From Thermoanaerobacter uzonensis DSM 18761 (GTDB taxonomy: Bacteria; Bacillota; Thermoanaerobacteria; Thermoanaerobacterales; Thermoanaerobacteraceae), in assembly GCF_900129115.1 (NCBI RefSeq), contig NZ_FQUR01000007.1:62001-126000 (forward strand): a stretch of 64,000 bases of DNA, written 5' to 3'. Below, piece after piece: positions 26,268 to 34,450 of the stretch (the stretch's first letter is position 1; each line of letters starts with the position of its first letter). The notes beneath the pieces were generated by a model, which searched no databases, was not told the DNA's origin, and saw only the letters and a program-made list of their open reading frames with translations. The translations under genes were made by a program, and so were the position numbers.

Positions 26268-27095
26268 ATGTATCGAGTAATAAAAGTTCTTAACAATAAC
26301 GTGTGTATGGCAAAGGATGATAAAAATGTGGAATGCATAGTTGTGGGAAAAGGTATAGGATTTGGCAAAAGACCAGGTGATATTATTGAAGAAGATAAAT
26401 TAGAGAAAATATTTTATGTACAAGAGGATGTTAATAAGATTAAATTTTCTGAGTTAATGGAAAAGATAAGAGGAGATGTAATAGGGATTGCAGAAGAAAT
26501 AATAGTGATGGCAGAAAAAATAAAAGGAAAGAAACTTAATGAGCATATACACATTGCACTTGCTGATCACATTGCCTTTGCGATTGAAAGAATAAATATG
26601 GGAATAGAAATAAAAAATCCTTTTAATATAGAGATAAAAGCTTTATATAAAGATGATTACAATATTGCATTAAAAGCGTTAGAATTGATAAATCAAAGGC
26701 TTAATATTTCACTACCCTAAGATGAAACAGGTTTTATAGCACTTCACTTGCATGCTGCTTTAGAAAATGCTGGTTTATCAAACACTTTAAAAAATACTAG
26801 ATTGGTATCTCAATTAGTAGCAACAATTGAAAACCACATAGGGAAACATATTGATAGAGATTCGATTGATTATCTAAGACTTGTAACTCACCTGCGTTTT
26901 GCTATTGATAGATTAGAAAAAAATGCTCCTGTGTCGAATGAACTTTTAGCCTCTATAAAGAAAAAATTTAAGAGAGCTTATAATATAGCAATACAAGTGT
27001 CAAAAGTAATAGAAAATACGTTAGAAAAACAAGTTCCTGAAGAAGAAATTGGATATATTGCAATACACATTCAACGATTAATCAATACTATTTAA
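26268..27095 (+). pseudogene. glcT: GlcT-type BglG-family antiterminator, interrupted by one in-frame TAA
   Basis: The frame codes for an RNA-binding CAT domain (MYRVIKVLNNNVCMA... GKGIGFGKRPGD, about residues 1-55), PRD1 (about 60-150) and PRD2 to the end. A single TAA at 26718-26720 divides PRD1 from PRD2 after NISLP; the reading frame continues at once with DETGFIALHLHAA. Homologues usually have an acidic residue here, so a GAA-to-TAA change is likely. Everything else is intact. The ATG at 26268 follows AAGTGAGGT. A truncated PRD1-only protein, read-through or a base-call error are alternatives. Target RATs lie at 22937 and 24149. Confidence 0.85.
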
Positions 27096-27096
27096 C

Positions 27097-27132
27097 AAAC
27101 CCGAACTAAAATTAATTTTAGTTCGGGTTTTG
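27097..27132 (+). terminator. Terminator of the ptsG-crr-glcT unit
   Basis: A long perfect stem (AAACCCGAACTAAAA and its complement) is followed by TTTT and lies 1 bp after the glcT stop. Confidence 0.9.
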
Positions 27133-27159
27133 CAATTTTTATAATATAAAATTGCAAAA
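27128..27159. repeat. 12-bp inverted repeat upstream of the nifV-like promoter
   Basis: TTTTGCAATTTT and AAAATTGCAAAA are exact inverted copies separated by 8 bp and end 5 bp before the -35 box at 27165. The first arm overlaps the T-run of the glcT terminator. It could be an operator for the citrate/aconitase operon or a second terminator hairpin. Confidence 0.5.
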
Positions 27160-27164
27160 TACTA

Positions 27165-27193
27165 TTGACTTTATAAGTGGTTACATATAAAAT
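27165..27193 (+). promoter_or_regulatory. Sigma-A promoter for the citrate synthase/aconitase operon
   Basis: TTGACT at 27165-27170 and TAAAAT at 27188-27193 are spaced by 17 bp, 33 bp before the start codon. Confidence 0.7.
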
Positions 27194-27226
27194 ATGTTAT
27201 AAAGAGTTTTTGAAGGGGGAAGTGGA

Positions 27227-28378
27227 ATGACTCTTAAAAAGGGCAAGAAAGTTTACATTGTTGACACAACTTTAAGAGATGGAGAGCAAACTGCAGGGGT
27301 TGTGTTTGCAAATAACGAAAAAATCAGAATTGCACAAATGTTGGATGAAATCGGAATAGACCAATTAGAAGTAGGTATTCCGACAATGGGAGGAGACGAA
27401 AAAGAAACAGTTGCAAAAATTGCAAAGCTTGGATTGAATGCCAGCATAATGGCGTGGAATAGAGCAGTTGTAAAAGACGTTCAAGAATCTTTAGAATGCG
27501 GCGTTGATGCAGTTGCAATTTCTGTGTCTACTTCTGATATTCATATTGAGCATAAACTTAAGAAGTCAAGGCAATGGGTTTTGGACAATATGACTGAAGC
27601 GGTTAAATTTGCTAAAAAAGAAGGCGTATATGTTTCTGTCAACGCAGAAGATGCTTCTCGTACGGATATGGACTTTCTCATTGAATTTGCGAAGTGTGCA
27701 AAACAAGCAGGAGCAGATCGTTTGAGATTTTGTGATACCGTAGGATTTTTAGATCCTTTTAAAACTTACGACATGGTCAAGGCAATAAAAGAAGCTGTTG
27801 ACATTGATATTGAAATGCATACTCATAATGACTTTGGGATGGCTACTGCCAATGCCCTTGCAGGTATGAAAGCCGGTGCTAACTTTATAGGAGTTACAGT
27901 AAACGGCCTTGGCGAAAGAGCCGGAAATGCTGCTTTAGAAGAGGTTGTAATGGCATTAAAGCACGTCTACAAAATAGATTTAGGAATAGATACAACTAGA
28001 TTTAGGGAAATTTCTGAATACGTTGCTTTAGCCTCGGGAAGACAGTTGCCAGCATGGAAAGCTATAGTTGGAACAAATGTCTTTGCTCATGAGTCAGGTA
28101 TTCATGTAGATGGTGCCCTTAAAAATCCTCACACATATGAAATATTTAACCCTGATGAAGTAGGCCTTGAAAGGCAGATTGTGATAGGTAAGCATTCTGG
28201 AACTGCAGCTCTTATAAATAAATTTAAAGAATACGGCAGAGTTTTAACAGAAGAAGAAGCAAATCAACTTTTGCCTCATGTCAGAAAATTAGCTATACAG
28301 CTTAAGAGGCCGCTTTTTGATAAAGAGCTCATGTACCTTTATGAGGATGTTATCAAAAACAGAGAAAAGGCTATATAA
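27227..28378 (+). CDS. Homocitrate synthase-like enzyme, probably Re-citrate synthase
   Basis: The 383-residue protein belongs to the DRE-TIM metallolyase family (homocitrate, isopropylmalate and Re-citrate synthases). It shows the opening DTTLRDGEQTAGVVF, the metal-binding HTHNDFGMATANA and NGLGERAGNAALEE. No nif genes or alpha-aminoadipate lysine genes are visible, and aconitase follows 24 bp later. Re-citrate synthase of Clostridium kluyveri is known to be related to homocitrate synthase, and citrate synthesis from oxaloacetate and acetyl-CoA for glutamate would fit this context. Sequence alone cannot separate this from NifV-type activity. AAGGGGGAAG precedes the ATG. Confidence 0.85.
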   Translation: MTLKKGKKVYIVDTTLRDGEQTAGVVFANNEKIRIAQMLDEIGIDQLEVGIPTMGGDEKETVAKIAKLGLNASIMAWNRAVVKDVQESLECGVDAVAISVSTSDIHIEHKLKKSRQWVLDNMTEAVKFAKKEGVYVSVNAEDASRTDMDFLIEFAKCAKQAGADRLRFCDTVGFLDPFKTYDMVKAIKEAVDIDIEMHTHNDFGMATANALAGMKAGANFIGVTVNGLGERAGNAALEEVVMALKHVYKIDLGIDTTRFREISEYVALASGRQLPAWKAIVGTNVFAHESGIHVDGALKNPHTYEIFNPDEVGLERQIVIGKHSGTAALINKFKEYGRVLTEEEANQLLPHVRKLAIQLKRPLFDKELMYLYEDVIKNREKAI

Positions 28379-28402
28379 AATTATGTTACAGGAGTGAAGG
28401 CA

Positions 28403-30334
28403 ATGAATCTCACACAGAAAATATTATCTTCTCACCTTGTCGAAGGAGAAATGATAAAAGGTCAAGAGATAGCCATTAAAATTGACCAAACTTTGACTCA
28501 AGACTCCACTGGTACAATGGCGTACCTCCAATTAGAAGCTCTTGGTATAGATAGAGTAAAAACTGAACTTTCTGTTGCTTACATTGACCACAATACATTG
28601 CAGCAAGGTCCTGAAAACGCAGATGACCACAGATACATTCAGACTGTTGCAGCAAAATACGGCATATATTTTTCAAGACCGGGAAATGGCATCTGTCATC
28701 AAGTGCATCTTGAAAGATTTGGAAGGCCAGGGAAAACTCTTTTAGGTTCTGATAGCCATACGCCAACAGCAGGAGGCTTAGGGATGTTAGCTATAGGCGC
28801 AGGAGGCTTAGATGTTGCTTTGGCTATGGCGGGAGAGCCTTACAGGATTATTATGCCTTCCATTGTCAATGTAAGGCTTACTGGGAAACTTAGACCTTGG
28901 GTATCGGCAAAGGATGTGATATTGGAGCTTTTAAGAAGACTTACTGTAAAAGGTGGAGTTGGCAAGATTTTTGAATATTCAGGGGATGGAGTAAAAACTT
29001 TATCAGTACCCGAAAGAGCTACAATTGCCAATATGGGGGCGGAATTAGGAGCTACTACATCAATTTTTCCATCAGATGATAGGACATATGAATTTTTAAA
29101 AGCCCAAGGAAGAGAAAATACATTTGTGCCTTTGGCTGCCGATGAAGATGCAGAATACGATGAGGTCATTGAAATAAACCTTGATGAACTGGAACCTTTA
29201 GTAGCACTCCCTCATAGTCCTGATAATGTTGTAAAAGTTAAAGATGCAGGGAGGCCAAAAGTTGACCAAGTTGCTATAGGGTCATGTACAAATTCCTCTT
29301 ATGCTGATTTGATGAAAGTTGCTTCTATATTAAAAGGCAAGGTTATTCCAGAACATGTAAGTCTTGTAATTTCTCCAGGTTCAAGACAAGTTCTTAACAT
29401 GCTTGCAAAAAATGGTGCACTCTCAGACCTGATATTGGCAGGTGCAAGAATACTCGAAAGTGCTTGCGGACCTTGTATTGGCATGGGTCAAGCTCCTGCA
29501 ACAGGTGCAATTTCGATTAGGACCTTTAATAGAAACTTTTACGGCAGAAGTGGTACCAAGTCGGCATCAGTTTATCTCGTAAGTCCTGAAGTTGCTGCTG
29601 CTGCAGCTTTGACAGGGTATTTAATAGATCCCAGAGAGTTAGGGGAAGCACCTTTAGTACCTTATGTGGAGAAATTTGAAATCAATGATAATATGATTAT
29701 AAAACCGCCAGAGAATAGGGAAAAGGTGGAGATAATAAAAGGACCTAATATAAAGCCATTCCCTCTCAATACACCTCTTTCTGATATAGAAAAGAGGGTG
29801 CTAATTAAAGTAGGAGACGATATAACTACAGACCATATAATGCCTTCAAATGCTAAATTGTTGCCCTTAAGGTCTAATGTCCCTGAGCTTGCTAAGCACT
29901 GTTTTGAAATAATAGATGAAAACTTTTCTAAGAGAGCGATTGAATGGGGCGGTGGCATAATTGTCGGGGGAAGCAATTACGGACAAGGTTCCAGCCGAGA
30001 GCACGCGGCATTGGCTCCACTTCAACTGGGAGTAAAGGCTGTCATAGCAAAGTCATTTGCGAGAATACACAAGGCAAATCTTATAAATAGTGGGATTCTT
30101 CCTCTTACTTTTGTAAATGAAAGAGATTATAAAGACATTGAGGTTGGGGATGTTTTAAAAATAGAAAATGCGGTAGAACAAGTAAGAAGAGGCGGCAGGA
30201 TAACAGTGAAAAACCAAACAAAAGGTACAACCTTTGAGGTAGACCTTGAGGTTTCAGATAGAAACAGAGAAGTACTCATAGCAGGTGGCATGATAAATTA
30301 TGTAAAAAGTAAAAATACTAAAAAAACCGGGTGA
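28403..30334 (+). CDS. acnA: Aconitate hydratase, Aquifex-type
   Basis: The 643-residue enzyme interconverts citrate and isocitrate with a [4Fe-4S] cluster. Cluster cysteines are visible in IGSCTNSSYADL and ESACGPCIGMGQAP, and the swivel domain near the C-terminus carries GGSNYGQGSSREHAAL. It is shorter than the roughly 900-residue AcnA enzymes and corresponds to the compact group first seen in Aquifex and clostridia. The ATG at 28403 lies 8 bp after GGAG; a GTG at 28394 is inside that ribosome site. Isocitrate dehydrogenase is not in this operon. The stop codon lies in the loop of the terminator hairpin. Confidence 0.92.
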   Translation: MNLTQKILSSHLVEGEMIKGQEIAIKIDQTLTQDSTGTMAYLQLEALGIDRVKTELSVAYIDHNTLQQGPENADDHRYIQTVAAKYGIYFSRPGNGICHQVHLERFGRPGKTLLGSDSHTPTAGGLGMLAIGAGGLDVALAMAGEPYRIIMPSIVNVRLTGKLRPWVSAKDVILELLRRLTVKGGVGKIFEYSGDGVKTLSVPERATIANMGAELGATTSIFPSDDRTYEFLKAQGRENTFVPLAADEDAEYDEVIEINLDELEPLVALPHSPDNVVKVKDAGRPKVDQVAIGSCTNSSYADLMKVASILKGKVIPEHVSLVISPGSRQVLNMLAKNGALSDLILAGARILESACGPCIGMGQAPATGAISIRTFNRNFYGRSGTKSASVYLVSPEVAAAAALTGYLIDPRELGEAPLVPYVEKFEINDNMIIKPPENREKVEIIKGPNIKPFPLNTPLSDIEKRVLIKVGDDITTDHIMPSNAKLLPLRSNVPELAKHCFEIIDENFSKRAIEWGGGIIVGGSNYGQGSSREHAALAPLQLGVKAVIAKSFARIHKANLINSGILPLTFVNERDYKDIEVGDVLKIENAVEQVRRGGRITVKNQTKGTTFEVDLEVSDRNREVLIAGGMINYVKSKNTKKTG

Positions 30335-30348
30335 TATGAACCCGGTTT
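30324..30348. terminator. Bidirectional terminator between aconitase and M20 peptidase genes
   Basis: Stem AAACCGGGT/ACCCGGTTT has A-runs on one side and T-rich sequence on the other, serving both convergent genes. The aconitase stop codon TGA lies inside the hairpin. Confidence 0.8.
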
Positions 30349-30351
30349 ATA

Positions 30352-31413
30352 TTATTTTATACTAAAAATAAAATCTTTCAGGATTTTTTTGTATGTGTTA
30401 ATCGATTCAATTTCTACATATTCATCTTTTCCGTGCCAGTTAGCGCCAATAGGTCCAAATTCAACTGCTGGTATATTGTATTTTGAAAAAAACTTTGTAT
30501 CAGCAGAACCGTGCTGTCCAAAGATTTTTACAGTGGTATTTACATGATTTGAAATAATACTTTTTAATTTTTTTACATATTCATCGTCTGGCTTTGTAAC
30601 TACTGCATCGCCGTATGAATGTATTTTTACATTTTTCCCAGCAACACTTTCAATTTGGGATAAAATTTTTTCTGGATTTTGCCCTGGTAAGAATCTTATA
30701 TCAATACCTATCTTACATAAATCTGGAACTTTATTATAAATATTTCCCCCCTCAATTTTAGAAAGATTGATTGACGGTCCTTCATAAAATTCGGATTTTT
30801 GAGTGGTAAAAGGGAGTTTCTTTATTGCATTAAAAATATCACAGGCTTTTAATATAGCATTTTCTCCTTCCCAAGGTCTACTGCTATGAGCGGATTTGCC
30901 TTGAACAGTAATATCTATCTGAAGTATTCCTTTTGCTTGGATTCCAATTCCTAAGTTAGTAGGTTCGCCACATATGACAAAATCTCCCCTATATCCGTTT
31001 TCTGCTAAATATTTAGAGCAATTTTCCCCACCGGTTTCTTCATCGCTTACAAGCTGGAGTTGAACGTTACAAGGCAAATTCATATCTTTAATTTCAATCA
31101 TAGTATCTATCATGGCTGCGACTGCTCCCTTCATATCTGCGGAGCCTCGCCCATAGATTCTGCCATTGTATTCATACGGTTCAAATTGTTCTTTATCTGC
31201 TTCTACTACATCTAAATGCCCATTTAAGATAATTTTTTTTTCTCCCGATCCAATTTCACATATTAAGCTTTTATAGCCATTATTTTCAATTATCTTGCTT
31301 GACAAACCATTTTCCAGTAAATAATTGTAACAATATTCAATGGCATAATTAGCAGACGCTTTTTCTATACTTTTTATTTTTATTAATTCCGTTAACAATT
31401 TTTTTGTATCCAT
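30352..31413 (-). CDS. M20-family metallopeptidase (ArgE/DapE/carboxypeptidase type)
   Basis: The 353-residue zinc hydrolase has the M20 metal motifs NGHLDVVEAD, GRGSADMKG and SDEETGGENC, plus CGEPTNLG and the late HGSADTKFF. It could deacylate an amino acid or cleave a dipeptide; the substrate is not predictable. The ATG at 31413 follows GGAGGTGC; an upstream extension to 31458 has no ribosome site and would run through the promoter. A clear sigma-54 promoter lies 29-44 bp upstream (31442-31457), so it belongs with the enhancer-binding protein encoded divergently. Confidence 0.9.
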   Translation of the reverse strand: MDTKKLLTELIKIKSIEKASANYAIEYCYNYLLENGLSSKIIENNGYKSLICEIGSGEKKIILNGHLDVVEADKEQFEPYEYNGRIYGRGSADMKGAVAAMIDTMIEIKDMNLPCNVQLQLVSDEETGGENCSKYLAENGYRGDFVICGEPTNLGIGIQAKGILQIDITVQGKSAHSSRPWEGENAILKACDIFNAIKKLPFTTQKSEFYEGPSINLSKIEGGNIYNKVPDLCKIGIDIRFLPGQNPEKILSQIESVAGKNVKIHSYGDAVVTKPDDEYVKKLKSIISNHVNTTVKIFGQHGSADTKFFSKYNIPAVEFGPIGANWHGKDEYVEIESINTYKKILKDFIFSIK

Positions 31414-31441
31414 ACATAGCACCTCCAATGATATTTGACTA

Positions 31442-31457
31442 AGCAAAAGCCATGCCA
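31442..31457 (-). promoter_or_regulatory. Sigma-54 (-24/-12) promoter of the M20 peptidase gene
   Basis: On the minus strand the sequence reads TGGCAT-GGCTT-TTGCT, with GG and GC at the exact -24/-12 spacing. It has the same geometry as the promoter at 33665-33680. Confidence 0.85.
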
Positions 31458-31560
31458 CAAAAATAGTATTGATAGGATATCGTTAAAATATATAATTTTT
31501 TAAAATATCATTTGGTTTTTAGAATATAATCTGGTTAAATAGGAAGTAGAGGTGATTTTT

Positions 31561-33597
31561 ATGAAGTCCATAGGGATAGTAACAGAAGGGCATTCTTCAT
31601 TGGGAGAGTTTTTAGCTGAAAATTTAAGAGAAGTTTTTTTGGATTATATAAAAATAAATAATTATTATTTTAAGAGGCTAAAAAAAGGAGACATAATTGA
31701 GGATGATGTTGTATTAGTTATGATAAAAGAAAAGGCGCTTCAAATACAAGGGTATGTTAAGGATTCTCAGAAGATAATTGTGATTGAAAGAACAGTAAAA
31801 GATGGACAAATACATAATATATTAACAATTCCTCAAAATACAAATGTACTTGTAGTAAATGACACCATAGAAACTACATTAGAAACTATATCATTGCTTT
31901 ATCAAATAGGTATAAACCATATCAAATTAGTACCTTATGATCCTGAAAAGGAATATAAAGACATAAAAATTGCCATAACTCCGGGAGAAAAAAATCGTGT
32001 TCCGAGTTATATAGAAAAAATTATAGATATAGGTAATAGATGTATTGACATTTCAACATTTATCAAAATAATTAGCATGTTAAATATCAATAATAAAGAG
32101 ATAAGTGATAGATTGCTTAAATATTCTGATACTATTATACCTCTTAATAGGGGAATAAAAAATCAATACAAAGAAATGATTACTAAAAATGAACGGTTAA
32201 ATACCATTATCAATTTATTAAACGAAGGTATACTTTATATAAATGACCAGGGCGTAATTGAATTGTATAACAAAGCTTTTAGCAGAATTTTTAAATTAAA
32301 TGAAGATATAATAGGTAAATCAGTGGAAAAAATTTTTGATAACAAAATAATAGCTTTTTTAGAAAATGCTTCATCTAAAGACGAATTGATGGAATATCAA
32401 GGGCAGTATATTAATGTGAAAAAGATTACATCAGAATATCTCGGACAGAAAATAGGGTATTGCTTTAATTTTCAGGAAGTTACATATATAAAGCAATTGG
32501 AAGAAAACTTAAGACAAAAATTAGCAAAAAAAGGATATGTAGCAAAATATACTTTTGATAATATAAAGACTTGTTCTCAAAGTATGAAAGAATGTATTAT
32601 GACAGCTAAAAAAATTGCTGATTCAGATTTGACGGTATTAATTATAGGAGAAAGTGGAACAGGGAAAGAACTCTTTGCTCAATCGATTCATAATGCTTCA
32701 AGGCGAAGAAATCAACCTTTTGTAGCTATAAATTGTGCAGCTGTGCCTGAAAGCCTTTTGGAAAGTGAACTTTTTGGATATGAAGGAGGAGCATTTACTG
32801 GAGCGCTGAAGGAAGGGAAAGCTGGCCTTTTTGAACAAGCTCATAATGGCACTATATTTCTTGATGAGATAGGTGACATGCCACTTTCATTGCAAGCAAG
32901 ACTTTTAAGAGTTATTCAAGAACGGCAAGTTATGAGAATAGGTTCGCAAAAAGTTATAGATGTAAATATACGTATAATTGCTGCCACTAATAAAAACTTG
33001 TTTGAATTAGTTCAAAGGGGGCTTTTCAGGGAAGACCTGTACTACAGATTAAATGTATTACCTATTTATATTCCCCCACTGAGAAATCGCAAAGAAGATA
33101 TAATACCTTTACTTAAGGAATTTTTGGAGGAAAAGAAAGAATTGAATTTTACAAAAGAAGCAGAAGATATACTTATAAATTATGATTGGCCAGGAAATGT
33201 AAGAGAATTACAAAATACTGCTTCTTACATAGCAATAATGTGCGAACATACTGTAACACCAGAAGATTTACCTGTGTATTTAGTAAATACTGATAATTTC
33301 GATTATTGTATTGAAAGATTACAATCGGCTGTAAATATTTCCAAGGCAATAGAAATACTGAAAATTATAAAGGATAGTAATTTGATTTCAAAAGGGATTG
33401 GAAGAAACGGGATAGCAAAAATATTAGCTTTGAAAGGTATCTTTATAACTGAAGGAGAAGTTAGAAGCATTTTAGGTGTATTGAATGAGCTAAAACTTAT
33501 TAATTCTAATATAGGAAGAAAGGGTAGTGAATTAACTATAGCAGGGCAAAGATTTTTAAATTGGTATGAAAATAGGAGAAAACATAAACCTAATTAG
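31561..33597 (+). CDS. Sigma-54-dependent enhancer-binding transcriptional activator
   Basis: The 678-residue activator has an N-terminal region of about 150 residues with a Rossmann-like look and no receiver aspartate that I can confirm. A PAS-like domain (about residues 210-320) follows, then the AAA+ domain with Walker A GESGTGKE (near 362), the sigma-54 contact loop GAFTGA (near 410) and Walker B TIFLDEIGD. The C-terminus is a winged-helix-like segment rather than a plain Fis helix-turn-helix. It probably senses a small molecule through PAS or the N-domain and activates the promoters at 31442-31457 and 33665-33680. Start ATG follows AGAGGTGA. Confidence 0.93.
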   Translation: MKSIGIVTEGHSSLGEFLAENLREVFLDYIKINNYYFKRLKKGDIIEDDVVLVMIKEKALQIQGYVKDSQKIIVIERTVKDGQIHNILTIPQNTNVLVVNDTIETTLETISLLYQIGINHIKLVPYDPEKEYKDIKIAITPGEKNRVPSYIEKIIDIGNRCIDISTFIKIISMLNINNKEISDRLLKYSDTIIPLNRGIKNQYKEMITKNERLNTIINLLNEGILYINDQGVIELYNKAFSRIFKLNEDIIGKSVEKIFDNKIIAFLENASSKDELMEYQGQYINVKKITSEYLGQKIGYCFNFQEVTYIKQLEENLRQKLAKKGYVAKYTFDNIKTCSQSMKECIMTAKKIADSDLTVLIIGESGTGKELFAQSIHNASRRRNQPFVAINCAAVPESLLESELFGYEGGAFTGALKEGKAGLFEQAHNGTIFLDEIGDMPLSLQARLLRVIQERQVMRIGSQKVIDVNIRIIAATNKNLFELVQRGLFREDLYYRLNVLPIYIPPLRNRKEDIIPLLKEFLEEKKELNFTKEAEDILINYDWPGNVRELQNTASYIAIMCEHTVTPEDLPVYLVNTDNFDYCIERLQSAVNISKAIEILKIIKDSNLISKGIGRNGIAKILALKGIFITEGEVRSILGVLNELKLINSNIGRKGSELTIAGQRFLNWYENRRKHKPN

Positions 33598-33632
33598 CCA
33601 ATTATTAAAAAAATTAGTTGGCTAATTTTTTT
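33592..33632 (+). terminator. Terminator of the sigma-54 activator gene
   Basis: AATTAGCCAA and TTGGCTAATT form a 10-bp stem followed by a long T-run. The gene's TAG stop codon is inside the 5' arm. The palindrome lies about 40 bp upstream of the sigma-54 promoter, so it could alternatively act as an enhancer site. Confidence 0.7.
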
Positions 33633-33664
33633 AATAATTAAAGAAAAAACTCAATTTAATTGTT

Positions 33665-33680
33665 TGGCATAATTATTGCA
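33665..33680 (+). promoter_or_regulatory. Sigma-54 (-24/-12) promoter of the gamma-glutamyl hydrolase operon
   Basis: TGGCAT-AATTA-TTGCA matches the sigma-54 consensus TGGCAC-N5-TTGCW at all but one base. The first gene of the operon starts 29 bp later. Confidence 0.9.
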
Positions 33681-33708
33681 AAAATAAAAAATTAAGTGAG
33701 GTGTTTTT

Positions 33709-34446
33709 ATGGGAAAACCTATTATAGGAATTGTGGGGAATATATTAATTGAGCAAGGAGGGATGTTTCCAGGTTATGAGAGGTCATATGCTAACAGCGA
33801 CTATGTAGTTTCCACTGTAAAAGCAGGAGGCGTGCCATTGATATTCCCGATTGTAAATGAAGACGAAATAATCAAAAAACAAGTTGAGACAGTAGATGGT
33901 ATCATAATTACTGGAGGATACGATGTAGATCCTCTACTTTATAAGGAGGAGCCTACAAACAAACAAGGTTTTACTTTAAGAGAAAGGGACGAATTTGATA
34001 TTGCTGTTATAAATTATGCTATTCAATTAAGAAAACCTATACTTGGTATATGTCGTGGCATTCAGATATTAAACGTGGCTTTTGGCGGCACTTTATATCA
34101 AGATATTTCAGATATAGAAGGCGCATATATAAAGCACAATCAATCATCAAAACCTGACTTTCCTGGACACTCTGTAAAAATAGAAAAAGGTACTAAACTA
34201 TTTGACATATTGGGAGAAAAGGTTATAACTAATAGTTTTCACCATCAAGCAGTAAAAGATGTAGCGAAAGGATTTATAGTAACTGCTGTAGCAGCTGATG
34301 GTGTTATTGAAGGAATTGAAAAAGAAGATGAGGAATTTGTAGTAGGGGTACAATGGCATCCTGAAATGATGGCGGCAAGGGAGAACACCGAAATGCTAAA
34401 AATATTTCAAAAATTGGTTTATTACTCTAAAAATAATAGGGGGTAA
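33709..34446 (+). CDS. Gamma-glutamyl hydrolase, PuuD-like class I glutamine amidotransferase (C26)
   Basis: The 245-residue cytoplasmic hydrolase cleaves gamma-glutamyl amide bonds. The nucleophilic cysteine lies in LGICRGIQILNVAFGG and the His-Glu pair in VQWHPEM. The early block ITGGYDVDPLLY is typical of the gamma-glutamyl-GABA hydrolase group. GABA genes are absent here, so the real substrate may be another gamma-glutamyl compound. It is the first gene of the sigma-54-controlled operon, 4 bp before a permease gene and with a cysteine desulfidase further down. Confidence 0.9.
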   Translation: MGKPIIGIVGNILIEQGGMFPGYERSYANSDYVVSTVKAGGVPLIFPIVNEDEIIKKQVETVDGIIITGGYDVDPLLYKEEPTNKQGFTLRERDEFDIAVINYAIQLRKPILGICRGIQILNVAFGGTLYQDISDIEGAYIKHNQSSKPDFPGHSVKIEKGTKLFDILGEKVITNSFHHQAVKDVAKGFIVTAVAADGVIEGIEKEDEEFVVGVQWHPEMMAARENTEMLKIFQKLVYYSKNNRG

Positions 34447-34450
34447 AAGT

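Noticed and set aside
26748-27095. PRD domain protein as an independent gene
   Set aside because: It is in the same frame as the upstream glcT part, with no ribosome site, and begins in the middle of PRD2. It is the second half of the interrupted gene.
31414-31458. 15-residue extension of the M20 peptidase
   Set aside because: It would begin inside the sigma-54 promoter, upstream of the transcription start, and has no ribosome site.
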